NCBI GenBank assembly: GCA_036346375.1
Contig: JAYEVE010000991.1
Location: 716,785-780,784 of the forward strand
Direction of reading: 5' to 3'
Length of the DNA: 64,000 bases
DNA from: Guadua angustifolia
Lineage: Eukaryota; Streptophyta; Magnoliopsida; Poales; Poaceae
Made by a program: the position numbers and the translations under genes. Of the stretch, positions 21,168-33,120 are shown one piece after another. The notes under the pieces were generated by a model. It was not told the origin of the DNA and made no database searches. It was given only the letters and a program-made list of their open reading frames with translations. Every line of letters starts with the position of its first letter. Within the stretch, counting starts at the first letter, position 1.

Positions 21168-22133
21168 TCAAGAGAATCCATTCAAGATCTCCCATATCGT
21201 GCCGCCGCAGCGAATAAACTCGATGAACTGATCAATAAGTAACGGACCGACGTACATAGCCGCGAGGCGTAGGAGGTCGAGCGCCGCGGTCAGTAGTAAT
21301 TGCGGCCAGAAGGACAGCCAGAATGCGACGCCCATCGGGTGCCATGACCCCAACGCCAGCCAGTTAGACGGGGACAAAGCGTACGATGCTTCGACGCGGT
21401 TGCCCGGCGACACCGGTGGGACATCGTCGGCGGTGAGAGAGTCATTGGCATACCCCTTAGAGATAAACGGGTTGATCCAGCTGAACATCGCGAGATAGAG
21501 GAATGACGTGGCGGCGCACGACGTGGCGGACGCCTTGGCGCTGGTGTTTTCTGGTTCACCTTCATAGGCTCCGGCGTTATAGCTGGTGAAGTTAGTGATG
21601 GCTAGGTATGCTAGAAGCATAGAGACGAGTAGGCCAGCAAAGGCGAGAGGGTCATCTCGAAAGAGCAGTGAACTGTCAGCGCAGCGGACCATCGCCGAAG
21701 CAGAGAAGAGCACGACGCCGAGGGCGGTGGCGATCCAAAAGACGCGGAACTGCAAAGGCTGGGTGGCAGCGGTGGCCCCTTTCTCTGAGGCGACTGACCA
21801 CGCAGCCATGGCGTGCGCGATGAAGTGGGTGGCCAGGAAGGCGAACTCCACAGCGCGCCATGGTGTGCTCGGCAGAAGGAAGAAACGCGAGCGCGAGGAG
21901 GACGGCGGACGCCGTAGCGAAGACAGCGGACGCCCCGAGCGCGACCGCGTAGCGACCAATGGTCCGGAATGGCGGTGGCTTCGGCAGCAGCGCCTTGTGC
22001 TCGGGGGAAGCCCTCGTGTCGCCCCTGCGAAAGCGGTGGATGATGAGAACGAGCGAGACGACGTGGAAGACGAGGTTGACGGCACCGAGGAGCGTGCATT
22101 GCGGGCATGGCTAGAGGAAGAGGAACGCGAGCT
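21168..22133 (-). pseudogene. ABCC (MRP-type) transporter N-terminal fragment
   Basis: The minus-strand translation matches the start of a plant ABCC transporter, an ATP-driven vacuolar pump for glutathione conjugates and similar anions (family knowledge). From 22133 one frame reads CPQCTLLGAVNLVFHVVSLV, a TMD0 helix. A one-base shift near 21880 moves the frame to FLLPSTPWRAVEFAFLATHF. It then continues through more TMD0 helices, the linker FLYLAMFSWINPFISKGY, the conserved LTADDVPPVSPGNR and a first TMD1 helix (LWPQ-like, WPQLLLTAALDLLRLAAMY), ending at 21168. A TAG precedes the first Cys. Nucleotide-binding domains are absent. The Helitron captured one exon region, in antisense to its own orientation. 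Confidence 0.85.
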
Positions 22134-22369
22134 GGTAATATAAATTGCAAAAAGGGATAAAAATGATTGATTGATTTTTGAGATTGGTAATATGTATTGC
22201 TACATACAATATATTTGGCTTTAATTCATACCGGAAAAGAAACCATAAAAACTTTTGTAATCGGGAGAAATAGATGTTTGATCTTGTAGCATAATTTTCT
22301 TTTATTGCTTGACCTTTATATTTCATTACCAATTTTATTTTTCGTAGCAACGCATGGGCATTGATCTAG

Positions 22370-22772
22370 TCATAATATTAATACGGAAGCTAATTATACA
22401 ATGTATTCGTACAAATAAGAGTAAATATTCATAGCACAGGAGAAGCAAGGTCTTGTAGTGTGCCCATCCAACCCTTAGTCAACTGATTAGGTATAAATCC
22501 CTAGAAAGATCGCTTCACATGAAATTCCCATAACCTACGACGAAAAGATATTATTTGGAGCCTCGTTGTCTTATCCACCTAAAACAACATAATAAGCAAG
22601 CTTGAGTACTTTCGTACTCAGTAAGATCTAAGGTGGTATTTGCAAATGGATAAATGCAAACCATGTCAAAAGAGGCTTCTAGGGTTAATTTGCATAAAGC
22701 AACATTTGATTTGTAAGACAAGTTGTAATTGAGAAATAGAATTTGTGAAAGCATATTTAATTGATATAAAAG
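22370..22772 (-). repeat. LTR 3'-part fragment, right of the Helitron
   Basis: Read on the minus strand it contains CTGAGTACGAAAGTACTC followed by a TTGC...GGTGGATAAGACAACGAGG stretch, a layout seen near the 3' part of long grass Gypsy LTRs. It probably joins 7848-7966 once the Helitron is removed, giving about 520 bp ending in CGCTACA. The 5' part is missing or lies beyond the LTR at 22773. Confidence 0.35.
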
Positions 22773-25700
22773 TGTCATGGCCCCAAATTCAAATTCGGCT
22801 CATGCGGCTAACATTAGCACCAACCAAGTTTTGGCGATTTGAGATCAACTTCCGACTTGATGAATATCCCAAATTGCCACTTAAGAATTTTCAGACTTAA
22901 CAAAGTTTAAGAGCTAGAAATTTCAGAGTGCAAATTTGAGTGGTAGCTTGGTAAAACAAAAAGCTGCCATGGTAACTTGTTAAGAGAGATAGAGAGAGGA
23001 AAGTGCAGCCCCCTTGCCCATCCTTGCAGCGAGAGCATCAAAGCCAATGGTTGCAACTTCTCTCATCCCAATAACCAGGAAAAAGAGCAGCCATTGTTTC
23101 ATTTTGCAAGCAAGCCAAAGCACCATTCTCAGCCGAAGCCAACTAGCAGCAGCCATTTCTTTTTCCCCTCCCAAACACAAGAGCCAACCAAGAACCGAAC
23201 AGCACTCCCATCCTGATTTTTCCCCCAACTGAAGTGCTCTCTCCTCCTGATTTTTTCCTCCCTAACCAAAGCAGCAATTTTCTTCTCCTGAATTTAGCAC
23301 CCAAGCAGCCGCACCTCACTTCTTTTTTTTCCCCTCCCAGCCGCACCTCACTTCCTCCTTTCCTCTTCCCAGCAACACCTCACTTCTTTTTTCCTCTCCC
23401 CAACCGCACCTCCTTCTTCCCCAAGCAACCTCCACTCTCCCTCCAGCACCTCCTGGCCGACCACCCCCTCCAGCTCTCCCCTGACCTGCGCCTCTCCTCC
23501 CTGCAGCTCCTCCCTGGGCGCCTCCCTCTCCCTCTCCAAGCAGCAGCAGCACCCTCCTCTCCTTCCCTTGTTCCCCATGTGGATTTTGAGGTAAGGCTCT
23601 TCCTTGATTTAGGGTTTGTTGTTTTTTGGTTTTGGGGGCAGTAATGGTGGTTTTGGGGGCTTAGGTGAGTAGAGATTTGGGATTTGGATGGGGAATAACC
23701 AATCTAGGGTTTGGAGCAAAGTTCTGAATTTTCGAGCAGATTTCGTAGCTACTGTTTCGGGTTGATTTGAGCAAGTTCCGAGCATCTTCTGCTAGGCTGG
23801 CTGTAGAGAAAGTTGTGGGTAATGAAATCATCTTTCATTTCCAACTAGAATCACTCAATTTCGTTAACCCAGCTGAAAGTTATGATGATTTTAGTGCGTG
23901 CTGCTCTGAAATGCTGAAAATGTGGAGCTGAAACTTGGGCTACGAATTTAAATTATTTCCAGGCCGAATTAGAAATTAATTTTGCCTGAGAAGTTGTAGG
24001 AAATTTCGTATATATTGTAAAAATGTTATACTTTACTCAATTCCATGAAGTATAGCAATTTGTATGATGAAAATGGTGCATGCTGTTCTGAAACTCTGAA
24101 ATTTCTGAACACTGAAACTGCTCTCTGTTCCTGGCCGAACTGGGAGTTCTATGGGCAGATTCTGGTTGATTGGCCAAAGCTAGATTGTAGGTCTTTGTCT
24201 TGTGGTCGTTTCAAATCTGAGTTTGCTCAATTTGGCTAAGCGGTTAGAAAGTTATGGCTATTTGTATCGATGTCTGTCCTGAAACCGATTTTGCTGAAAT
24301 TTCAGACTTTGGGGCTGAAGTTCAGAGTTTAGTTGAGGGCTTCAACTTCATATTCTTAGTGTTTGCACTTTTGGAGCTGTCATGGGTGTTGCATTTAGTA
24401 TTTTCTTTTCATATGCATTGCATGCATCTCATTTCATATGCATTGTAATCGTGTAGAGACCGAGCACACGGAGGGTGATGCGGCTGCAACCGAGGGGTTA
24501 CCGGAGAGCCGTTTGTTACTGAAAATCCAGCAGAAGCTCAAGGCAAGCACCTAACCATATTCAACCTTATTCATAATTGTATTTTAGCGAATAATTTGCT
24601 TATTGGATGGTTAGGTTATGCATTTGGAATTGAAATGTGGGAAGGGTATTAGAACCTAATTGTTGCACATACACTCATTGTTAATTGTTGAACATCTTCC
24701 TTAGAGCTAGTGTATGGGTAATTATAATGTGTCCATGCTTGGTTTGCTTAGATGTCGGGTATGGGCCAAGTGGTGGATGGCTCCATCACTTGAGATTAAT
24801 TACTTCACTCTAATGGGTTGCAATTGGTTATAATTATACTTTGAAATGGAAAACTTGAGACCGGGCGAGAGGGTTGGATCATTTGGGTGTGGAGACTCAA
24901 ATGGTGTAGTCTCGCCTGTGTTGGTTAAGGACCGATCCGTTGTTTGCCATGTTGATCGAGCACCCCTTGTTGATCGCATGCCCGATATAATGGTACGGTA
25001 AGCCACCCTTTCATGGCATACTACTTGATGGGTCATGCCCTCATGCGATTGGACGTAGTTGAGGGCGAGGCCTAGGCCGACTCTCGAGGGCTAAGCGAGG
25101 CTTGAGTCGCTCGAGGGAGGTTGCTAGGTGCTCGGGCTGCATGAGGATGGTTCAACGAGTAGATATGGATGGGAGGAGGGTTGACATGAGGTTCCTTGTG
25201 GCACATGTCATGCGATTGATGATCCCCTGCAGGGTGAATAAGCGATTCAAATTGTCGCGCTCTCGGATATGAGCACGCTTGTATCATCCGACACTTCAAC
25301 GTAGTAATAACTTAAATTGAAACTAGTTGGTATACTTGATGCGGTTACTTGTTCATGATTTTATTTGCTCTCTTAAATGTTTAAATTCAGCTCTCACTTT
25401 AGCAATAGGTGATGTACATAACTGCTATAAAATTTGTAAATTGAGTAGTCGAATGTGAAAATGAACCAAAGTTAAGCTTTTATGCACTTTTACCTTAAGC
25501 TTATCCCTTGCTACATCCAAACGCATATTCCTTCGAGTCGGTCATATATAGACCACGGGTAAGTCTTGCGAGTACCTTCTGTACTCATGCTTCTGCTTTG
25601 TGGTTTTCAAGTGAGGACACCGACGGGTGTGAGTTCTGTCCGTACTGCTTCTCGGTGGTCGGGCGGGGCACCGAGTAAAAGCTAGCTCAACGATGTAACC

Positions 25701-26133
25701 GCCCGGAAGTGTTCAAGGGCAGGACACTTCCGGAGATATCTAACTTTTGAGTGGAATTTGGTGGTTGTTCATTCATTTTGTTGTAAAGTTAACTTTAAAA
25801 CTTGTTATGGCTATGTTTAATTACTTGTCTACTTCCGTTGTTGAACCTCGTTGTATCACCGTGCTTAACTCCTGTCTGTGATGTTATTCTATCCATGTCG
25901 TTGTTTATGTTGTGGTTGTAGTTGTGATATATTTGTTTAGTTAATTGTTTCTTCTGTCTGCTGAGTGGATGTCCGTACTTCTAGAGGCGTCATGCCGAAA
26001 TTTTGTAGAATTTCTGAGTCTGAGTAGGATCTTGCATGTTGTCTTAGTTGTGAGTTTGTTGTGTGGTTGTTTGGTTTGTCTTTGTGCTTTGGTTTTTAGT
26101 CGTTGTTGTGTTTCCGCGTTGCGTGTCTGGTCA
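22773..26133 (+). repeat. Long LTR-like sequence, probably a solo Gypsy LTR
   Basis: About 3.36 kb beginning TGTCATGG and tentatively ending TGGTCA, with flanks AAAAG and TAAAG (four of five match). It shares organisation and words with the better defined solo LTR at 37412-40633. Both have a CT-rich leader (22990-23580), an AGGTAAGG-type donor-like site (near 23590) and repeated GAAAGTTATGA and TGCTGTTCTGAAA words (23760-24290). Both also have a TGTACTCATGCTT-type stretch (25575) and TGCTGAGTGGATGTCC with CATGCCGAAATTTTGTA (25960-26007). No gag or pol. Exact ends are uncertain. Confidence 0.5.
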
Positions 26134-28150
26134 TAAAGTTTTGGGTTCGTTGCCCCCTATATGCGAATTGAATTGATATGGCAATTGAAACCGGTATGCG
26201 GGGCGATCCTGGGCGAGCTTTGGGTCGCATACCGGGGGAACACCGGGATTGTTGTCGAGTTATTCGAATTGGATCGCTATTGTCCTAATTGGGCTTGGGT
26301 GTTAGCACTGTGAGCACCATCGGTGATCCGTTGCTAGCCTCCAAATCCGATGAGGGCGACCGGGCATTTGAATAACCCGAGGACGGTCTGGGCGGCTCCT
26401 CACAAAAAGTAACAATAGAGCATAAGTAACAACTCACAGTCCTCCATGACGTGAGCGTTGAGGTATCCAATTTCCTGCCAATCCGTGGCATAACCACAAT
26501 CTTTGTTAGAACAAGACATATCAAGTGAAAATCATCCCATTTTGAAAATAATAAAACATCTAGCTATGTGATGACGTTACCAAGTGCCTTTGACCGTAGG
26601 CGCGGCTAATTAATTAGATTTACACTCTGCAGAGGTGCACAACTTTACCCACAAAAAATGACCAGCTTTTTATGCAAGCTATTAGCACACTTCCTTAGGT
26701 GTGCCGCAGAGAGATCATAACATAACCGTTACATTACCTAAACTCGACTTTGCACCAGCCCAGTGACGTTAAACCCTTGCTATGTGGAAAAAACATGAAT
26801 AGCAGACATAAAAAACATGAATAGCAGACATACCCTATCTTTTGAAATGGTAATATGAGTAATACCCCTGCAATAAAGGTTTTTTCCCACAGCAAGGTGT
26901 ACACCATTGTACCGATATACATTTACCCACACCGAGGTGTGGAAGCCCCTCATAAGCAAACCTAACTAGAGTACTTCTACTATCTCCCGCCTACCAATGT
27001 GCAAAGTCAGATTTACATAACTTAATAGATTAAGGCTGCCCTATATCAACACTTGTGGTTGCATGGATTTCTTGACTTGTAGGCAACCCATAGCTCGGTC
27101 CTTAATTCGACATGGGCAATAATCTCCCCCTATACTACATACAAGTCAACCCTTGTACAACCGGCTAATGCCAATAATTGTCCGCATCTAAACCATAGTT
27201 TTATTTTGAGTTTTTATTCAAAATATCCATAACCGACATCATGTCATAACCCACATTTTCAATTTCTCAAGAAACAATTTTGATCTAATCATATCCAACG
27301 TTGGTTCTAAAGCATAGCTAAGCATGGATAATATGTAATCGCTTATACCCATGTTGACATTATATATTGTCTAACCCTTTTCTATGTTTCATCAAGGTTC
27401 ACATGTCCATACTTATCAGGGAAGTTTCATGAGACAATAGGCATATCTACTAATATCACAAAATAGCAAATTTACTGAAAATAAGTGCATGCATGAAACA
27501 ATTTGATAAACAAAATGAAAATTAAATACTGGGATCAATATGATCAAAGTGGTGCTTACCTTGCTTATTTGTCATTTACAATGAAGTCGTGGCCGTAGCT
27601 GACGGTGGAGTTACTGACGTCGAGTTCTACTCATTGTTCCAAACAAAATATAGTAAATAACAAACTTTAATAAGTGCAAAAGAAGACAGAGAGTAAATTA
27701 AATAAAGACTTGCTATAGAGAAATAGGCGTGATTTAGGGTTTGGGTTGATTGATTTTATGTTCTTGTGTTTTAGTCTATTAAGTGTAGACATTCAAATTG
27801 TTAACGCTTGAGCGATGCATGGTTTCTTTTATATATTATTTATTCTTATCTTACGAATTCAAGAAGCTAAAATTATGTATTCTTTTATTTATAATATCGA
27901 ATTCAAGATGCAAAAATTATTTGGATTAATAAAATTAAACATTAGTCAATTTGTTGTATGATATATATATGTGAATAGTATTCATTCCTTAATTAATATT
28001 GCCTAAGAATTAGTTTTGAATATGCTGGACTTACCAATATTTGTGCTTTTTAAGAAGGTTCGGTGATACAAATATCTTAACTATAGATTTCTTCATTGCT
28101 ACCAAGTTCATTTACTCAACTTACGGCTTTCAAAATTCATAATACTTAGG
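26134..28150. other. Unassigned, no gene recognised
   Basis: Mostly AT-rich DNA. A minus-strand open stretch at 26285-26524 has no motif I recognise. A 22-bp word (AACATGAATAGCAGACATA) is duplicated in tandem at about 26789-26832. Parts may be the remaining half of one of the neighbouring LTRs. Confidence 0.35.
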
Positions 28151-28159
28151 GCTACTTGG

Positions 28160-28740
28160 CTGATAGGATTTATATGTAGAGTATGATGAATTGCGATTAT
28201 TTCTTCAGCTTAAGGTAGTCTATACCTTGGAGAGCATTTTTAGACTAATTTTGTAAATTTTAATGTTTGGACGAGGTATTATATCCATCGTTGAAAAAGG
28301 TTATGTAGTATTTTAAGGTTTACGTTACATGGAATCGGACTAGCGAGGTGAAGTTTACGATTAACACTTAGGGGTATTGAGTTAGCAAGATTTATATGAA
28401 AAGTAAGGTGTATATAAGATATTTTTCTAGAATACCATAGTCCATATAGCAAATAGTGTTTCTAAGCTGGTCCTACCAAGATTTGCAGTTAGACGAGTTA
28501 TTCTACATGCCGCCAAAAAAGGCTTAAGTGGTTTAGTTTCCTATGCGACTAATTCACGAAGGGTATTTGCAGTAGCAGAATTTATATACAACGAAAGTTC
28601 TAAATAGAATATTTTTCTAGATTAGGGTAGTACATATGATAAAGAGTGTTTTTGGACTAATTTCCATAATAATGGCATTTAGCGAGAAGTTTTACGGGTT
28701 GTCAAAAAGGCTTAAGTGATTTAAGTTCCACGCATTTTGC
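28160..28740. repeat. Degenerate tandem repeat, about 180-220 bp period
   Basis: Three diverged units begin with a GATTTATAT-like word near 28168, 28388 and 28570. Each carries an ATTTTTCTAGA-like word, a GTGTTTNTAAGCTGGT- or TTTTTAGACTAATTT-like word, and an AAAGGCTTAAGTG-like word in the same order. A possible fourth partial unit is at 28810-28910. No coding. Confidence 0.5.
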
Positions 28741-30121
28741 ATCCTATTTTCGTTTCTAGTTTGCAATTGCACATTACAAGATAATTTAACCTTTTTTCAG
28801 GTGTTAGCAGGGGATGACACTAAAAGTGTTTTAGAACCGGTTTTGCATTATTTTAATTTTAGACGTGACAGTTTACAAGCATATGAACATTAAAGGCTTT
28901 TATAAACTGAATTCAAATTAGTTCTTTTTGCTGATTATTATGGCCTAATCTTTAAGAATATGCTAAGATTAGTTCTACCTAATCTGATGCTTAATTTAAG
29001 AGGTGTTATACATACATTTTAACTTCTCAAATACATATGTATATATTCTTTTATATGGATAAAGCATATATTCTTTATTCAGATTACATTTAGCACATGT
29101 AACATCTTATTGCTTTATTAAAAATAATTCAATATTAATAAATTAGTTCTATGATCCATTCCAAATTATATGCACATATATATAGATGTATGCAGAGCTA
29201 CTGCTAGTTACTTATTATGCAAAACTCGTATGAGGACTTTACACACGCATAGTTCACAGAACTTACAATTGTTAGTCGCTAGAACCTTGAGTTGCTGTCT
29301 GCCAACATATGGACACTGATAACCTTACTAGCACATTAGATTTTTACTACCTGCCTTAATCAAGTTCTGTTATATAACCTAGAGGACTAATTAAAAGTAC
29401 TAACTCCAGTTACCTTTGGATGTGGGGCCGTGAGTAAGAAGAAGAAACTCAGAACAGAGAACCGAACAGGGACTTGGTCTGCATAGTGGCGCCAAGGAGG
29501 GCATCTCTCTGAGCTGCGGCTGGAGGTGGAGCAAGCACCAAGGGGCAGGGGCGACCGCCAAAATGGGTTTCTTGGACCTTGGGGATGCCAAAGATGGTCT
29601 CGGTTGGGGCTAGGTCGGTGATCGCTTAAATAGGCAGGGAAGAGATTGAGTTTCTGAAAGGGGTGGAAATCGAGCCAAGTCCTCGTTTTTTCGAGCTTTT
29701 TCTGAAATTGACATAGTTTGATTTAATATCATTTTATCTATAATTTGGATGTATTTTTAGAATCGAACCAACGAGCCGAGCTGAGCCGAGCAAGAGCAAA
29801 ATCTATTTTGATTCGAAATTGACTCATTTCAATATTTAACCAATGAACGAGTGTAATTGGAGTAATTTTGAACCGAGCCAATGAGCCCCACCATCGAGCT
29901 TTTTTTCCAGCCCCACCTGAAACTAATTGCTGCCAGGGGGAGTGAATTCGACATAGAAGAAGCGATGGCCGTCATGTAGGCTTGGCAGAGTTTCAATTGG
30001 AGTTTGATCGCTTGATAGAGAACCAGGGGCAATTGGTCAATGGAGAAGAGGGCTCATGGAGTGTATGGAGCTTGAGGAGGATTCACTGGCTTTTATAGCC
30101 AAGCAAGGCCGTGAGGAATGG
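28741..30121. other. Unassigned; promoter-like TATA at 30095 (minus)
   Basis: AT-rich to 29380, then a GC-richer patch. On the minus strand GGCTATAAAAGCC at 30091-30103 looks like a TATA box. It is followed by short open stretches at 29890-29975 (with a CAG/GTGGGG donor-like site) and 29400-29591 (ending at an AAG/GTAACT donor-like site). Neither peptide is recognisable. It may be an LTR promoter region or a decayed gene. Confidence 0.25.
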
Positions 30122-30290
30122 TTGGCTTTTAATTGATGTGATAGAGAATTAATGGGGCACAAAATTGTCACGATAGCGATTTGATTGGCTTTAATTGATA
30201 TGATGGAGAATTAATGAGGCATTCAATTGTCATGATAGCGATTTGATTGGCTTTAATTGATGTGATGGAGAATTATAATGGGGTCTCATC
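30122..30290. repeat. 62-bp tandem repeat
   Basis: About 2.6 copies of a unit starting TTGGCTTTAATTGAT with copies near 30122, 30185 and 30247. Internal words GTCA(C/T)GATAGCGATTTGA and GGAGAATTAATG repeat in each copy. Confidence 0.75.
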
Positions 30291-30483
30291 AATGCTTTGA
30301 CAATGAATCAGTGGCTCAGGAGCAATGTATGCTGGCAGGTGGGGTTGGCCAAGAAGTGGGCCCACAAGTCAGTGAGTGCAACAAGGTTCAAAGCACTGGT
30401 TTATGGATACGAGATGAAACTGCCTTATCTCTTCCATGCGCAGGCAATGATGAGCTGAATTGGTTCATGGAATTCAGTTAGCC

Positions 30484-30771
30484 TGATATAAAATAACTAA
30501 TAAATTACTCAAAGTATGAACAATGTAGTGGACTACTCAAAGTATGAACAATATAGAAGTAGAGGGAATTCTTTCTTTCTTTCTTATTCATTCTTTCATG
30601 CATACAAACCCTCTATTTGTAGGTAACATGAGAGGTTTGAACTAAATACAAGAATTGATGTTATGAAAGTTTCAATAGTAATAGCATAGGAGTTTCTCCT
30701 TAATTGATGTATGAGAGTTTCTCCCAAAAAGGGGTTATGGACATCCATTTGTGAAACAATATTTTGTAACA
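30484..30771 (-). repeat. Left (3') LTR of the Copia element
   Basis: 288 bp, TG...CA ends, nearly identical to 35976-36263. The polypurine tract AAGGGGGAG (minus, 30772-30780) abuts it. Confidence 0.9.
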
Positions 30772-31204
30772 CTCCCCCTTGGATGTCCATTAATTTGTGA
30801 ATATGTATGCCTCGTTAAAAACCTTACCAAGGAAAAACCCAGTGGAAAAAAACCATGGTTAAGGAAAAAAGAGTACATAACATATTCACTCCCCCTGATC
30901 ACTTAAGATCTTTGGATCGATAAAGTCCAATCATACTGGTCAATTTCTTGAATGTTGTAGTGGGAAGTGCCTTTGTGAATAAATCGTGAGATTCTCACAT
31001 GAGCGAATTTTTGGACTTTCAAAACACCATCCTTTTGAAGGTCATGAGTGAAGAAAAATTTTGGTGATATATGCTTCACTCTGTCACTTTGATATGTCCC
31101 TCCTTCGGTTGAGAGATGCGTCTGCATTATCCTCATATATAATGGTAGGTTCTTCTTTGTCTAAAAGTAAGCCACATGATCTTTTAATATGCCTGTCATA
31201 TTTC

Positions 31205-32501
31205 TTAACCAAACACATTCTCTACTAGCTTCATGGATTGCCAAAATTTCGCATGGTTAGATGATGTTGCCGCTATAGTCTGTTTCATTGAACGCCATGA
31301 TATGGCAAAGGCTACCACAAGTAAAAACATATCCAGTTTGTGATCGACCATTATGGGGATCAGATAGATACCCTGCATCTGCAAAACCAACTAACTCTTT
31401 CTTGTATGCATCAGAAAAATATAAACCCATATCATTTGTACCTTGAATATAACGAAATATATGTTTGACGCCGTTCCAATGTCTTCTCGTAGGACATGAG
31501 ATGTATCTTGCTAATAAGTTGATTTGCAAATGCGATATCGGTCGTGTATGAGTAGAAAGATACATAAGTGCACCTATGGCACTTAAATATGGCACGAGGG
31601 CGAGAATTTCCTCATCATTATCGGAGGTCGAAAAGGATCTTTAGTTATATCAAGCGATCTTACAACCATTGGAGAACTTAAAGGGTGTGCTTTATCCATA
31701 TAAAATTGTTTCAAAATTTTATCTCGTATAAGTCGCTTGATGAATAATAATTCCATTCTTAAGATGATCAATTTGCAATCCAAGGCAAAACTTTGTTTTT
31801 CCAAGATCCTTCATCTCAAATTCTTTCTTTAAGCATTCAAGCTGCATTTGAGATCCCTTTAGTTGTTCCAATCATATTTAGATCATCAACATATCTGGCG
31901 ATTATCACAAATTCATCTCCAGATCTTTTTATGAATACACATGGACAAATAGAATTGTTTGTGCATCCTTCTTTATCAAATATTCACCGAGACGATTATA
32001 CCACATTCGCCCGATTGTTTTAATCCGTATAATGACTTTCTCGGTTTAATTGAATATTGTTCTCGAGAACCCGCCGCTTACGGCGGTTTGAATCCTTCGG
32101 GATTTTCATATAAATATCACTATCTAGTGATCCATATAAGTATCTTTGTAACAACATCCATCGACGCAAGTCAAGGCATTCCGTCATTGCGAACAGATAA
32201 GATATCTAAAAGTTGTTGCATCCATCACGGGAGAGTATGTTTCTTCATAATCTATACCAGGTCTTTGGGAAAAGCCTTGGGCAACTAATCGTGCCTTGTA
32301 TCTTGTAACTTCTCCTTTCTCATTTCTTTTTCGCACAAAGACCCATTTGTAACCAATAGGTTTTACACCATTGGGTGTACGAGCTCTGAGCAAAACTTCT
32401 CTATTTGTCGAGAATTCAATTACGCTGAATCGCGTCTTTCCATTTTGGCCAATCATTTCTTTGTTTGCATTCCTCGATTGATTGAGGTTCTTGATCCTCA
32501 T
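31205..32501 (-). pseudogene. pol: Copia reverse transcriptase and RNase H, broken
   Basis: Minus-strand pieces in order: 32501-32184 with GYKWVFVRKRNEKGEVTRYK and ARLVAQGFSQRPGIDYEETY, the start of the RT domain. Next, 31900-31870 encodes YVDDL, the catalytic core of the palm. Then 31804-31583 with KAHPLSSPMVVRSLD and 31595-31257 with GALMYLSTHTRP and FADAGYLSDPHNGRSQTGY. Last, 31330-31240 with the RNase H segment AISWRSMKQTIAATSSNHAKF. Frame changes lie at least near 32184, 31800, 31600 and 31300. The product, if intact, would copy element RNA into cDNA in cytoplasmic particles; here it cannot be made. Confidence 0.88.
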
Positions 32502-33120
32502 TACCGTGTATAATTTCTAGCACTACATTATATGCAAATGCATCATTGACGTCAATATCCGGTTCAAAAGTTTTCTGACATGACATAGTTTAATGAGATC
32601 TCGGTTTGTGTAGAATCAGTACATATTTCTTAGAAATAGTATTATTAGTCATGTCATTCATCTCTTCAGAGATTTTTCTTGGGCTATTATTTCCTCAACT
32701 TGACTATCTTTAGCTCCTTTTCTTCTTGAGGATTTTTATCTTTCGAGCCCAATGGTCTACCACGTTTTATGGTAGGTTTTGTCTCATTTGCAATAGTGGT
32801 TGTCCTTCTGGGACACTGATTTTTTCAGGAGCATTAGCAGCTGGAATGTGACTTTGTCACTCATTTCAAATCTGTAAAAGCATCAGGCAAATTATTTGCT
32901 AAACTTTGTAGATGAATTATCCTTTGAACTTCATATTCACATTATCTTGTGAGAGGATCAAAATGAGATAATGATAATTCATTCCAAACAATTTCCTTAT
33001 TTAGCTGCTTCATTTCTCCCCCTAATGTTGGGAAATTTGATTCATCAAAATGACAGTCAACAAATCTAGCTGTAAATAAATCTCCGTTAATGGCTCAAGA
33101 TATTTTATTATAGAAGGAAT

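Larger units (their letters stand above)
7967..22369 (+). mobile_element. Non-autonomous Helitron carrying an ABCC gene piece
   Basis: The left end starts TCTCTACTAATATAAA immediately after a host A at 7966, matching grass Helitron 5' ends (TC...). The right end finishes with AGCAACGCATGGGCA, a 5-bp spacer, then CTAG at 22366-22369 before a host T at 22370. Helitrons insert between A and T and end CTRR with a nearby hairpin; here a weak TCGT/ATGGG-type arm remains, apparently decayed from CCCGT/ACGGG. Removing the nested LTR element (8024-20980 plus one TSD copy) leaves about 1.44 kb: 57 bp at the left and 20986-22369. No Rep/helicase is present, so it is non-autonomous. Its cargo is the ABCC fragment at 21168-22133. 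The identification rests on both ends agreeing with the A/T target rule. Confidence 0.7.

Noticed and set aside
21586..22143. 185-residue plus-strand frame opposite the ABCC fragment
   Set aside because: Antisense shadow; the minus strand gives clear ABCC helices and linker.
23234..23644. 136-residue Pro/Leu-rich frame
   Set aside because: CT-rich leader of a long LTR with the same layout as 37720-38100; low complexity.
29829..30032. 67-residue minus-strand frame below a TATA box
   Set aside because: It starts on TTG and has no recognisable motif; kept only as part of an unassigned promoter-like stretch.
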